Assembly (NCBI RefSeq): GCF_003945385.1
Contig: NZ_AP018920.1
Coordinates: 1,736,001-1,800,000, forward strand
Origin: Pseudonocardia autotrophica
GTDB lineage: Bacteria > Actinomycetota > Actinomycetes > Mycobacteriales > Pseudonocardiaceae
Direction of reading: 5' to 3'
DNA length: 64,000 bases
Both the position numbers and the translations under genes were made by a program. Numbering within the stretch: position 1 is the first letter of the stretch; the number at the start of each line of letters is the position of its first letter. Shown one piece after another: positions 26,298-34,763 of the stretch. The notes beneath the pieces are model-generated. The model ran no database searches and was not told the origin of the DNA. It was given only the letters and a program-made list of their open reading frames with translations.

Positions 26298-28844
26298 TCA
26301 GCCTGCCCGCTCGGCCTCGGCGACGGTGCCGGCATCCCCGTCGACGGTGACCCGCTGCCCGTCGGTGAGCACCGTGGTGCCGGTGCCGGTGCCCATCACG
26401 GCGGCGATGCCGTATTCCCGGGCGACGATCGCGGCGTGCGACGCGGCACCACCCTGGTCGACCACGACGGCGGCGGCGCGGCTGAACAGCGGTGTCCAGG
26501 ACGGGTTGGTGGCCGGGCAGACCAGGACGTCGCCCGCGGTCAGCCGGGCGAACCCGGCGTGTGCGTGCACGATCCGGACCGGGCCGGTGACCCGGCCGCC
26601 GCCGGCCGGGGTGCCCCTCAGCAGGACGTCGTCGTCGTGGGTGCGGTCCCCGAACAGCACGGCGGGCGCGATCAGCGGGCTCCCGGCCAGCTCGTCGCGC
26701 CGCGCGGACCGGGCCGCGACCAGCTCGCGGAGCCGGTCGCGCTGCGCCGCGGACAGCGTGTCCGGCGCTGGCGACCGCTCGATCTCGTCGCGGCGCAGGT
26801 GCAGGACGTCCGCCGGATCGTCGAGCACGCCCGCGGCGGCGAGCCGGGAGCCGATCTCGCGCACCGCACGCTGCAGCGCGGGCAGGGTGCGGGTGCTGTG
26901 GAAGTGGGTGTCCTCGCGCAGCGCGACGGCCGCGCGGGCACCTTCGACCAGACGGTCCAGCGCGCCGATCCGGCGTGGCCCGAGCAGCGGGTGGGCGAGC
27001 AGCCTGCGCCGTGCCCGCTCGGCCCGGCCGGGGCGGGTGGGCGCCGACGAGGCGGAGACCAGCGCGGCCACCGTCGACAGCACCGTCGCCGGATCCTCCC
27101 GCCAGGTCGGCCCGGACATCAGCAGCAGGCTGGTGGTCTCCCGGTGCCCGTACTCGTCGAGGAATGCGTCCAGCGCGTCCCGGAAGCCGGCCAGCGCCGG
27201 ATCCGTGGCGATCCGGTCGGCGAGCGTGGTGGCGTCGAACCCGGAGAACGCCACCCGCAGGGCGGGGGTCTCCCGCACCGTGGCGGCGAGCGTGTCGAGT
27301 GCGGCGTTGGCGTCGCTGGTGCGGCTCGGCCCGGCGGACAGGTCGCCGAACAGTGCGCCCAGGCCGAGGGCGCCGAGGGCCAGCCGCAGCCGCAGCAGGT
27401 CCAGCCCGGCCCGCGGCAGGTAATCCACCCGCAGGTCGGTGATCAGGTCCACGGCTTCGGCGGCGCGCCGCGGGAGCCCGCGCAGCGCAGCCCAGTCCAG
27501 GGCGGACGGATCGAGCCGTTCGAGCCGTCCGGCCTCCTGCTCGAACGCGGTGAACCGCCGGTCGGTGGTCCATCCGGCCGGCCGGAACCGGCGCAGCCGG
27601 GGCAGCACGCGGCGCGGCGCGCCGAGCACGGCCCTGGTCGGCCGCGGTGACGGCGGCACGAACCGGTCCACCACACCGTCCACCTCGGGCAGCACCTCCG
27701 CGAGATCGAGATGCGCGCCCGGGATCTCGGCGAGCATCCGCCGGACCATCCGGCCCGGCCCCGGCAGCAACCACGCGCTCATGTCCATCGGGTACGGCCG
27801 GATCGGGATCAGCTCGGCGAACGTCGGGCCGAGGAACCGCTGCCGCCGGTTCAACCGGATCGGCGCCGGCGGGAGCGCGGTCATCGGCCGGGCCTGGAGC
27901 AGCAGGAACCGGCCGTCGTGGCGGGCCCACTCGACGTCCTGCGGCCGGTCGAAGTGTGCGGCCACCGCCCGGCCCAGATCGGCGAGCTCGCGCGCGAGCG
28001 GATCGGGCAGCAGCGGCTCCGGGGTGTCGAGCGGGTCCGGCGTGACCCGCTCGATCCCGCCCTCCGGGAGCTGGCGCAGCACCACCTCGCGCCGCCCGGT
28101 CCGGCGCGACCGGATCTCCCCGTCCGGCCCGACGACGACGTGATCCGGCGTGACCAGCCCGGACACCACCGACTCGCCGAGCCCGGCGCCGGCGTCGACG
28201 ACGATCTCGTCGCGCGCACCGGTCACCGGGTTCGCGGTGAACAGCACGCCCGCGGAGTCGGCCGGGACCATCCGCTGCACGACCACCGCCACGGCCGCCC
28301 CGGACGAGTCGATCCCGCGCCGCTGCCGGTAGGCGATCGCCCGGTCGCTCCACAGCGAACCCCAGCACTGCCGGACGGCGTCGAGGAGCGCCCGCTCGCC
28401 GACGACCCCCAGCAGGGTGTCCTGCTGGCCGGCGAACGCTGCGCCGGGCAGGTCCTCCGCGGTCGCGCTGGACCGCACCGCGACCGGGCCCGTGCCGAGC
28501 CCGCGGTAGGCGTCGGTGATCGCGGCGGCGAGCGCCTCCGGGATCGTCGCCGCGGCGAACAGCTCACGCAGCAGGGCCCCGTCGGGGGGACCGTCGGCAT
28601 CGGGGCCTGCCGGGATCACGTCGCGGACAGCCGGATCGTGCTCGGCCGCGGCCCGGTAGGCGGCGGTGGTGATCACGACGCCGTCCGGCACCGGGAATCC
28701 GGCCCGGACGAGTTCGCCGAGGTTGGCGCCCTTGCCGCCGGCGACGGCGAGATCGCCGCTGCCGAGTTCGGCGAGGGGCAGGACCCAGTGGTGCGGACCG
28801 CCTGCGGTCGCCGGGTCCGGCCGGGCCGGTGTCGGGTGCGTCAT
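26298..28844 (-). CDS. PEP/pyruvate-binding enzyme with rifampin phosphotransferase-like architecture
   Basis: Protein of 848 residues. The N-terminal third is the PPDK/PEP-synthase ATP-grasp domain (GGKGANLGEL, VAVRSSATAEDLPGAAFAGQ, and VVVQRMVPADSAGVLFTANP). A 430-residue helical middle domain follows. The C terminus is the swivelling phosphohistidine domain with H803 in GGAASHAAIVARE. No PEP/pyruvate TIM barrel follows, so it is not a classical PEP synthase. The order ATP-grasp, middle domain, terminal His domain and the length match rifampin phosphotransferases (RPH), which transfer the beta phosphate of ATP to a drug hydroxyl. The substrate is not proven. The start overlaps the MFS stop by four bases (ATGA). 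Confidence 0.85.
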   Translation of the reverse strand: MTHPTPARPDPATAGGPHHWVLPLAELGSGDLAVAGGKGANLGELVRAGFPVPDGVVITTAAYRAAAEHDPAVRDVIPAGPDADGPPDGALLRELFAAATIPEALAAAITDAYRGLGTGPVAVRSSATAEDLPGAAFAGQQDTLLGVVGERALLDAVRQCWGSLWSDRAIAYRQRRGIDSSGAAVAVVVQRMVPADSAGVLFTANPVTGARDEIVVDAGAGLGESVVSGLVTPDHVVVGPDGEIRSRRTGRREVVLRQLPEGGIERVTPDPLDTPEPLLPDPLARELADLGRAVAAHFDRPQDVEWARHDGRFLLLQARPMTALPPAPIRLNRRQRFLGPTFAELIPIRPYPMDMSAWLLPGPGRMVRRMLAEIPGAHLDLAEVLPEVDGVVDRFVPPSPRPTRAVLGAPRRVLPRLRRFRPAGWTTDRRFTAFEQEAGRLERLDPSALDWAALRGLPRRAAEAVDLITDLRVDYLPRAGLDLLRLRLALGALGLGALFGDLSAGPSRTSDANAALDTLAATVRETPALRVAFSGFDATTLADRIATDPALAGFRDALDAFLDEYGHRETTSLLLMSGPTWREDPATVLSTVAALVSASSAPTRPGRAERARRRLLAHPLLGPRRIGALDRLVEGARAAVALREDTHFHSTRTLPALQRAVREIGSRLAAAGVLDDPADVLHLRRDEIERSPAPDTLSAAQRDRLRELVAARSARRDELAGSPLIAPAVLFGDRTHDDDVLLRGTPAGGGRVTGPVRIVHAHAGFARLTAGDVLVCPATNPSWTPLFSRAAAVVVDQGGAASHAAIVAREYGIAAVMGTGTGTTVLTDGQRVTVDGDAGTVAEAERAG

Positions 28845-30418
28845 CGTGGGGTCCTTCCGTCGGGCGAGGTGGGTGCGGCCCCGGCGTGACCGGGGTGTGC
28901 TTCTCCGGTGGGGCCGGGCGGTGTCGCCCCGGCCGTGCCGGGCGGTGCCGGGGCGTGCCCGGGCCGTGTCACTCCGGCAAGGCCGTGCCGTGCCGCTCCG
29001 GCGGAGTCACGCCGGGCGGCCGTTCCGGCGGGCCGGGTACGGAGTGGGACGGCGGGGACGGCCAGGCAGGACAGCGCGGCGATCCCGGCCGCGACGGCCA
29101 GCACGGCGGTGCCCGCCTGCACCGCGTGGCCCGCGGTGGCCGGATCGAGCAGCGACCCGCCCCGGCCGGTCAGCAGCGCCCCGATGATCACGACGCCGAG
29201 CGTCGCGCCGATCTGGCGCAGGCAGGTGACGGTGCCGGTCACCGAGCCGAGCTCATCGGGCCCGGCGGCGTTCTGCGCGACGAGCACCATCACCTGGACG
29301 ACCATCCCCGCTCCGGCACCGAGCAGGAACAACACGGCGAGCAGCAGCGGCAACGGCGCACCGGGCCCGAGTACCGCGAGGGCACCCAGCGCGGCCGCGC
29401 ACGCCGTGCCACCGACGACCGGGATCGCCCGGTAGCGGCCGGTCCGGGTGATCCGGCGTCCGGAGAGCGTGCTGGTGATGATCATTCCGGCCATCGCCGC
29501 GGTGACGGTCGATCCGGCGCTGGTCGCCGAGATCCCGTGCACGATCTGCACGGCCGCCGGGAGGAAGGCGATCGTGCCGAACAGGGCGGCGCCCGTCAGC
29601 AGCGAGACCAGCGCCGGGATGCCGGTGGCGCGCCCGGTGAGGAGCCGGATCGGCAGCACCGGAGCCGGTGCGCGGCGGGCGCTCACCCACCACCCGAGCA
29701 CGGCGGCCGCGCCGGCGGCCGCCGTCGCGGGGCCGAGCCAGGACGGCAGCTCACCCGGCCGCCCCAGGGCCGTGCCGCCCAGCACGACCGAGAGCGACAG
29801 CACGGCGAGGGCGACCGAGCCCGCGACGTCGAACGGACGGTCCGTGCGGGTGCCCCCGCGCGGCAGGCCACGGACCACGAGCACGGCGGCGAGCACGCCG
29901 AGCGGCAGATGGACGGCGAACACCGCACGCCAGGTCAGGTGGTCGACCGCCAGGCCGCCGAGCACCGGCCCGCCGACCGCGGCGAGCGCGTACACCGCGC
30001 CGAGCAGACCCAGGTAGCGGCCGCGTTCGCGGGGGCTGAGCACGTCACCGAGGGCGGCCTGGGCGCCGACGACGAGCGCTCCGGCACCCAGCCCCTGCAG
30101 GAACCGGCCGCCGATCAGCACCGGGAGGCTCGGCGCGAACGCACAGACCGCGGCCCCGGTGACGAACACGGTGATCGCCCCCAGCAGGACCGGGCGGCGT
30201 CCGTGCCGGTCGCCCAGCGCGCCGGACAGCAGCATGGTCGAGGTCGTCGCCGCCAGGAACGCGGTGAGCACGGCCGATACCAGGTGCGGCTGCCCGAGAT
30301 CGCGGGCGATGACGGCGAGCGCGGCGGTGAGCAATGTCTGGTCCAGGGCGCCGAGCAGCGTCAGCACCATCACCGCCGCGAGCGCGGCGACCGGTGCGCC
30401 GGTACGTGGTCCGCCCAC
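28841..30418 (-). CDS. MFS exporter, DHA2 (14-helix) type
   Basis: Drug-exporter-like major facilitator of 525 residues. Motif A (GDRHGRRP) is after helix 2, motif C-like GAVYALAAVGGPVLGG in helix 5, and about 13-14 membrane segments can be counted, as for EmrB/QacA proteins. The last 60 residues are a low-complexity Pro/Gly/Ala/Thr tail with repeats of PGTAG and PGHAG. GTG 30418 has GGGAGG upstream. First gene of an operon with the PEP-utilising enzyme and TetR, which suggests a role in efflux of the compound sensed by that regulator. Confidence 0.9.
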   Translation of the reverse strand: MGGPRTGAPVAALAAVMVLTLLGALDQTLLTAALAVIARDLGQPHLVSAVLTAFLAATTSTMLLSGALGDRHGRRPVLLGAITVFVTGAAVCAFAPSLPVLIGGRFLQGLGAGALVVGAQAALGDVLSPRERGRYLGLLGAVYALAAVGGPVLGGLAVDHLTWRAVFAVHLPLGVLAAVLVVRGLPRGGTRTDRPFDVAGSVALAVLSLSVVLGGTALGRPGELPSWLGPATAAAGAAAVLGWWVSARRAPAPVLPIRLLTGRATGIPALVSLLTGAALFGTIAFLPAAVQIVHGISATSAGSTVTAAMAGMIITSTLSGRRITRTGRYRAIPVVGGTACAAALGALAVLGPGAPLPLLLAVLFLLGAGAGMVVQVMVLVAQNAAGPDELGSVTGTVTCLRQIGATLGVVIIGALLTGRGGSLLDPATAGHAVQAGTAVLAVAAGIAALSCLAVPAVPLRTRPAGTAARRDSAGAARHGLAGVTRPGHAPAPPGTAGATPPGPTGEAHPGHAGAAPTSPDGRTPR

Positions 30419-30430
30419 GGCGACCTCCCA

Positions 30431-30452
30431 GATAGTGAACGGTGCGTTCCCT
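30431..30452. promoter_or_regulatory. TetR operator candidate, site 1
   Basis: A 22-bp element starting GATAGTGAACG and ending GCGTTCCCT. It contains a dyad GAACG-N3-CGTTC typical of TetR sites and lies 13 nt before the MFS start, downstream of the presumed promoter. Confidence 0.65.
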
Positions 30453-30472
30453 CACGCTAGCGCGCAGGTTGT

Positions 30473-30494
30473 AGGGAACGCAACGTTCACTATC
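30473..30494. promoter_or_regulatory. TetR operator candidate, site 2
   Basis: The inverted copy of site 1, differing at one of 22 bases, 20 nt away. It overlaps a TTGCGT -35-like hexamer (minus strand) and the stop codon of the asparaginase gene. Confidence 0.65.
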
Positions 30495-31512
30495 AGGCCA
30501 GGACGGCGTGCACCCTCCCGACCGGCTGCCCGTGCCCGAGCACGTCGACCCGTCCGGCCGCGGCCAGCGCGGGACCGCCCACGCCCCAGCCGGCCAGGAT
30601 CGCGGCGGCGAGCACCGGCAGCGGACGCGCCGAGCCGTCCAGGACGGTGACCGCGAACGCCCGGCCGTCCGGTAGTGCGGCCGCCAGCACGCCTTCGGCG
30701 CCGTCCTTCACGACGAGACCCGGGACCGCCTGTGCGAGGCGGGTGACCGGCCGGTCGGTCCCGCCGACCCACCACGGGTGCGTACGGATCGCGGTGGCGA
30801 TCCGGCCCTCCGGCGTCCCGGGAGCGGCGACGGCGATCCGGCCGAATCCGCGGGCCAAGCCGGCCGGGGTGCACCCGAACAGCGGCGCACCGCAGCCGTC
30901 GACCGTCGTGACGTGTGGGTCGACGCCGGTCAGGTCGGCCACGGTCGCCCGGATCAGCTGCTGCAACGGATGCTGCGGGTCCCGGTAGCCGCGGATCGGC
31001 CAGCCCGCGGCCACGCAGGTGGCGAGCATCGCGGCGTGCTTGCCGGAACAGTTCTGCAGTACCGGTGCCGGCGGGACGCCCGCTGCCCGCGCGGCCGCTC
31101 CTGCCTCGATCCCCAGCGGCAGATCCGGGGTGTTGCCCAGATCGGCGTCGGTCAGTCCGGCGCCGTCCAGGATCCGCCGCACGCCTGTCACGTGGTCCGG
31201 CTCGCCGGAGTGCGACGCGCAGGCCAGCGCGAGCAGCTCGCCGTCCAGGTCGAGCCCGGCGCGCAGCATCGCGACCGCCTGCAACGGCTTGAGCGCCGAG
31301 CGGGGGAGGAACGGGATGTCCGGATCGCCCCGCACGGGAAGCGGACGGTCGTGATGCTGCGCGCCGGTCGCGACGCTCGCGAGTACGCCCAGGTGCACCG
31401 ACTCGACCTCGCCGTCCCGCTCGACGTGGGCCAGCGGTACGGCGCCGGCGAGGACGGGTGGGACCGGGGTCCCGGCGTACATCGGACTGCGGGCGGTGTC
31501 GGCGGAGGTCAC
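30493..31512 (-). CDS. asparaginase (R. etli AnsA-type)
   Basis: Hydrolyses L-asparagine to aspartate and ammonia. The 339-residue protein belongs to the thermolabile Rhizobium-type class: FLPRSALKPLQAVAM near residue 70, CASHSGEPDH near 98, QNCSGKHAAMLATC near 150, and VDGCGAPLFG near 205, which hold the Ser-Lys pairs and zinc-site cysteines of this class. No signal peptide is visible, so it is cytoplasmic. GTG 31512 has TAGCGT 6 nt upstream, a leaderless start. Confidence 0.9.
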   Translation of the reverse strand: MTSADTARSPMYAGTPVPPVLAGAVPLAHVERDGEVESVHLGVLASVATGAQHHDRPLPVRGDPDIPFLPRSALKPLQAVAMLRAGLDLDGELLALACASHSGEPDHVTGVRRILDGAGLTDADLGNTPDLPLGIEAGAAARAAGVPPAPVLQNCSGKHAAMLATCVAAGWPIRGYRDPQHPLQQLIRATVADLTGVDPHVTTVDGCGAPLFGCTPAGLARGFGRIAVAAPGTPEGRIATAIRTHPWWVGGTDRPVTRLAQAVPGLVVKDGAEGVLAAALPDGRAFAVTVLDGSARPLPVLAAAILAGWGVGGPALAAAGRVDVLGHGQPVGRVHAVLA

Positions 31513-31518
31513 GGGCCG

Positions 31519-31524
31519 ACGCTA
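31519..31524 (-). promoter_or_regulatory. -10 element of the asparaginase gene
   Basis: TAGCGT on the minus strand ends 6 nt before GTG 31512. Confidence 0.55.
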
Positions 31525-31571
31525 CGTCCGCGGCCGGGTGGCCCGGTCCCGGGCGGTCCGGGAGCCGGTCG

Positions 31572-32852
31572 TCAGGCGGGCGGTGGGCCCAGCCGCAGCG
31601 CCCGTTCCAGCTCGGCGGACGGTTCGACGGGCACCGGGCCGTAGGCGTTGCGCCGGGCCGAGCGCTTCCGGATCGCCGGGATCCGGGTCAGCAGGCGCAG
31701 GAACGACGGCGGTGTCACCGGGCGGCCGCGCTCGCGGGCCCGCGCGACCGTCCTTTCGACCCGGACCTGCTGGTCCTGCACGGTGACGATCGCCGGCTCC
31801 CGCTCGGCCTGGATCGCGCCCAGTACCTCGGGCCCCGCGGCGCCCTCGCGCAGCGCCGGGACGAGATGGTCCGCCGCGACGAGCGCGTCCTGACAGGCCA
31901 TCAGGATCCCGTTGCCGCCGACCGGGGAGATGACGTGCGCGGCGTCGCCGATCAGCAGCAGCCCGGCCCGGTGCCAGACCGGTACCCGGGAGATGTCCAC
32001 CGACAGCAGCGTCGTCGCGGTGAGGCCGGTGAGCAGATCCATCCGGTCGGCCAGCCACGGCACCCGCGTCGCGACCTCGCGCCGGACGTACTCCACGCCG
32101 CGCTCGCGGATCTCCGGGTAGCCACCCTTGGGCAGCGAGAGCCCGACCTGCCAGCGGCCGGTCACCCGCGGATCCGGCGGATCCCCCGCGGGCACCGGGC
32201 CACCGAGGAGCCCGACGTAGTGGCGCTCGCCGAAGAACAGATCGACGTCGGCGTCCGGCGGGTCGGTGGGATACCGGGGGAGGGCGAACCAGAGCAGGTC
32301 GGTGCTGGCTCCTTGCGACCGTGCGGTCAGTCCGGCCAGCGTGCGGACCTTGGAGAACCGGCCGTCCGCGGCGATCACGAGCCCGGCCGGGATCTCCTCG
32401 CCGTCGCGCAGCCGGACGCCGCGCACCGGGTCGTCCGCGGTGCCGGTGCCGAGCAGGCCGGAGACGGCTGCCCCGGTGCGCAGCTCGAACGAGTCCAGGC
32501 CGGCGGCCTCGGTGGCCAGGAAGTCGAGGAACCGGGCCTGCGGCATCAGTGCGACGTAGTCGTAGGGGGTGTCGAGCAGGCCGTAGTCGGAGGTGGTGAC
32601 CGGCCCGCGCGGGGTGCGGAAGCGGAACTGGCGGGCCGTGACGTGCGGTAGCTCCAGCAGGCGCCCGGCCAGGCCGAGCCGGTCGAGCAGCTCGAGCGTC
32701 CACGGGTGCAGCGAGTCCCCGCGGAAGTCGCGGTCGAAGTCGTGATGCCGTTCCAGCAGCGTGACCGGGAGCCCGGCGCGGGCCAGCAGGTACGCCAGCA
32801 GCATCCCACCGGGGCCGCCGCCCACGACGACGGTCCGGATCGGCGTGTTCAC
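31572..32852 (-). CDS. FAD-dependent aromatic-hydroxylase-like monooxygenase
   Basis: Group A flavoprotein monooxygenase-like protein of 426 residues. The FAD motif VVVGGGPGGMLLAYLLARAG opens the protein, the DG motif VIAADGRFSKVR is near residue 155, and the GD motif LLIGDAAHVISPVGGNGILMACQDA is near residue 285. Substrate unknown. GTG 32852 is used because the start at 32957 would overlap the upstream methyltransferase gene extensively. Eight bases separate it from that gene's stop, so the two probably form an operon. Confidence 0.87.
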   Translation of the reverse strand: MNTPIRTVVVGGGPGGMLLAYLLARAGLPVTLLERHHDFDRDFRGDSLHPWTLELLDRLGLAGRLLELPHVTARQFRFRTPRGPVTTSDYGLLDTPYDYVALMPQARFLDFLATEAAGLDSFELRTGAAVSGLLGTGTADDPVRGVRLRDGEEIPAGLVIAADGRFSKVRTLAGLTARSQGASTDLLWFALPRYPTDPPDADVDLFFGERHYVGLLGGPVPAGDPPDPRVTGRWQVGLSLPKGGYPEIRERGVEYVRREVATRVPWLADRMDLLTGLTATTLLSVDISRVPVWHRAGLLLIGDAAHVISPVGGNGILMACQDALVAADHLVPALREGAAGPEVLGAIQAEREPAIVTVQDQQVRVERTVARARERGRPVTPPSFLRLLTRIPAIRKRSARRNAYGPVPVEPSAELERALRLGPPPA

Positions 32853-32860
32853 TCCCGACG

Positions 32861-33493
32861 TCAGCTCGCCGAGCGGGTGTCGCGCTCGTCGAGCGAGTTG
32901 AACCGGGGCAGCGGTCGCCGGCACAGGAAGGTCCGGGCCGGCGGCGGGTTGCGCCATTCGGTGGCGGTCTCGACGACCTCGTCGAAGTGCGCGTCGAGCA
33001 GCGCCCGCAGGTCACGCACCCGGTTCGGCAGCGCCATCCAGGTGATGATCATGCTCAGCACCCCTTCGGGGGTCAGCCGGCGCGCGATCACGCCCATCAC
33101 GGTCATCCGGAGCGCCTGCGGGAAGACCGCCCACGGCAGGGTGGAGACGAAGGCGTCCACCTGATCGATACCTGCGTCGTCGAGGATCCGTTCCAGATCG
33201 GCGACGTCACCGTGCACGACCTCCAGCCACGGCTTGTGCGCGCGCAGGTGGGCCACCAGCTCCTCGTCGATCTCGATCGCGAGGTAGCGGGCGTCCGGGC
33301 CGAGCCGGGCGCGGATCGGCTCGGCCAGCACGCCGGGGCCGGCGCCCAGCTCGACGACCACGCCGTTCGTCCCCCGCGGGACGACCTGGGCGAGCTGCCT
33401 GCAGAGCCGGCGACCGGTCAGGAACGGGGTCGCCAGCTGGTCCATCTTCGAGAAGGACCGCTTGAAGAACACGGTGTGGTCGGGAGGCGCCAT
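32861..33493 (-). CDS. class I SAM-dependent methyltransferase (phospholipid or rRNA type)
   Basis: Rossmann-fold methyltransferase of 210 residues. The SAM site VVVELGAGPGVLAEPI (motif I) is near residue 47, an acidic loop IEIDEELVAHLR follows, and GDVADLERIL is motif III-like. The segment STLPWAVFPQ resembles the phosphatidylethanolamine N-methyltransferase (PmtA) and rRNA adenine dimethylase group, so a lipid substrate is one possibility. It is upstream of, and probably cotranscribed with, the flavin monooxygenase. Confidence 0.82.
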   Translation of the reverse strand: MAPPDHTVFFKRSFSKMDQLATPFLTGRRLCRQLAQVVPRGTNGVVVELGAGPGVLAEPIRARLGPDARYLAIEIDEELVAHLRAHKPWLEVVHGDVADLERILDDAGIDQVDAFVSTLPWAVFPQALRMTVMGVIARRLTPEGVLSMIITWMALPNRVRDLRALLDAHFDEVVETATEWRNPPPARTFLCRRPLPRFNSLDERDTRSAS

Positions 33494-33572
33494 ACGGACA
33501 TCGTGGCGGGTCGCGGCGTGCCGGTCATGCCCGGGCGACCGGTTTCACTCGGACCGCAGACCCCGGACACAC

Positions 33573-33609
33573 AGGAGCGGCCCACCGGTCATCCGGGGGC
33601 CGCTCTCCT
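33573..33609 (-). terminator. terminator after the tRNA-Lys genes
   Basis: Imperfect stem AGGAGAGCGGCCC / GGGCCGCTCCT (minus strand, two-base bulge) 7 bases beyond the 3' end of the first tRNA-Lys. Confidence 0.55.
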
Positions 33610-33616
33610 GTAATGG

Positions 33617-33689
33617 TGCGCCGTCAGGGACTCGAACCCCGAACCCGCTGGTTAAGAGCCAGCTGCTCTGCCAATTGAGCTAACGGCGC
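33617..33689 (-). tRNA. tRNA-Lys (CTT), copy A
   Basis: A 73-nt cloverleaf on the minus strand. The acceptor stem GCGCCGT pairs with ACGGCGC, the anticodon loop is CTCTTAA (anticodon CTT, lysine), the T-arm is GGTTCGAGTCC-like, and the discriminator is A. The 3' CCA is not encoded. Identical to the copy 96 bp away. Confidence 0.95.
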
Positions 33690-33712
33690 ATGTTCACTTG
33701 AGTTGTCGTGCG

Positions 33713-33785
33713 TGCGCCGTCAGGGACTCGAACCCCGAACCCGCTGGTTAAGAGCCAGCTGCTCTGCCAATTGAGCTAACGGCGC
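33713..33785 (-). tRNA. tRNA-Lys (CTT), copy B
   Basis: Identical 73-nt tRNA-Lys on the minus strand, upstream of copy A. Their 5' flanks are also similar (catgttcacttgag and catattcatttgag), so this looks like a 96-bp tandem duplication. Confidence 0.95.
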
Positions 33786-33877
33786 ATATTCATTTGAGGT
33801 GTCTGCCGGACCAGGCGACTGCGACCCCGGAAAGCTATCAGCAGACATTCCGGGGTCGATCGCCAGGTCGGCAACCG

Positions 33878-33951
33878 GGTGAGTGACGGGACTTGAACCC
33901 GCGGCCCCCTGGACCACAACCAGGTGCTCTACCGACTGAGCTACACCCACC
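33878..33951 (-). tRNA. tRNA-His (GTG)
   Basis: A 74-nt tRNA including the encoded G-1 that pairs with C73, the histidine identity feature. The anticodon loop TTGTGGT gives GTG. It sits just downstream of orn, a common actinobacterial arrangement. CCA is not encoded. Confidence 0.95.
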
Positions 33952-33953
33952 AT

Positions 33954-33982
33954 GCGCTTCTTCCGGCCGTGGCCGGAAGCGC
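33954..33982 (-). terminator. hairpin between orn and tRNA-His
   Basis: GCGCTTC..CCGGCC pairs with GGCCGGAAGCGC with a two-base bulge and a two-base loop. It may end the orn transcript before the tRNA. Confidence 0.5.
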
Positions 33983-34040
33983 TGATACAGCATAGCCCCC
34001 CGCCCGGGGGCGGCCGCGCGGGGGTTCCCGCAGGGCTCGT

Positions 34041-34682
34041 TCAGGCCCGCGGACCGTCTCCGGCCTGCGGATCCACTCCCGCGGCGACGTCCGCGACGGC
34101 GGCGGCCGCCGCCTGGGCCTGCTGCGTGGTCGGTCCGGGCGGGGCGACGAACAGCGCCTTGCGGTAGTACGCCAGTTCCCGGATCGACTCCTGGATGTCG
34201 GCGAGGGCGCGGTGCGCCAGGCCCTTCTCCGGCTTCGCGTAGAACACCCGCGGGAACCAGCGGCGGGCGAGCTCCTTGACCGAGCTGACGTCGATCATCC
34301 GGTAGTGCAGGTAGCCGTCGAGCTCGGGCATGTCGCGGGTCAGGAATCCACGGTCGGTCGCGATCGAGTTGCCGGCCAGCGGCGCGCTGCGGGCGTCCGG
34401 GACGTGCGCCCGGACGTAGTCGAGCACCCGCTGCTCGGCCTCCTCCAGGGTCACCGTCGCCCGGCGGACCTCCTCGGTCAGCCCGGACCGGGCGTGCATG
34501 TCCCGCACGACGTCCGGCATCCCGGCGAGCTTCTCCTCGTCGCAGCTGATCACGACGTCGACACCATCGCCCAGGACGTTCAGATCGCCGTCGGTGACCA
34601 GCGCCGCGATCTCGATGAGCGCGTCCTTGCCGAGGTCGAGCCCGGTCATCTCGCAGTCGATCCACACCAGCCGGTCCGTCAT
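34041..34682 (-). CDS. orn: oligoribonuclease
   Basis: Degrades di- to pentaribonucleotides, finishing mRNA turnover and clearing pGpG from c-di-GMP. The 213-residue DEDDh exonuclease has [10 protein letters not shown] at residues 7-16, [11 protein letters not shown] near 104, and [11 protein letters not shown] near 157, so all catalytic D/E/D/D/H residues are present. The last 35 residues are an Ala/Gln-rich tail beyond the usual core. ATG 34682 has TAGTCT 6 nt upstream. Confidence 0.95.
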   Translation of the reverse strand: MTDRLVWIDCEMTGLDLGKDALIEIAALVTDGDLNVLGDGVDVVISCDEEKLAGMPDVVRDMHARSGLTEEVRRATVTLEEAEQRVLDYVRAHVPDARSAPLAGNSIATDRGFLTRDMPELDGYLHYRMIDVSSVKELARRWFPRVFYAKPEKGLAHRALADIQESIRELAYYRKALFVAPPGPTTQQAQAAAAAVADVAAGVDPQAGDGPRA

Positions 34683-34688
34683 CGGTGC

Positions 34689-34694
34689 AGACTA
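34689..34694 (-). promoter_or_regulatory. -10 element of orn
   Basis: TAGTCT on the minus strand ends 6 nt before ATG 34682. Confidence 0.6.
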
Positions 34695-34749
34695 TGTGAC
34701 TTCGGTTCGACCGGCGCGCGCCTCACGCCGCACGTCCGCGTGAGTGCCC

Positions 34750-34755
34750 TACGCT
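34750..34755 (+). promoter_or_regulatory. -10 element of the DUF853 ATPase gene
   Basis: TACGCT ends 8 nt before GTG 34764. Confidence 0.5.
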
Positions 34756-34763
34756 GCGGCTCC

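Noticed and set aside
26298..28844. Classical phosphoenolpyruvate synthase (ppsA)
   Set aside because: The phosphohistidine domain is at the C terminus and no PEP/pyruvate-binding TIM barrel follows it.
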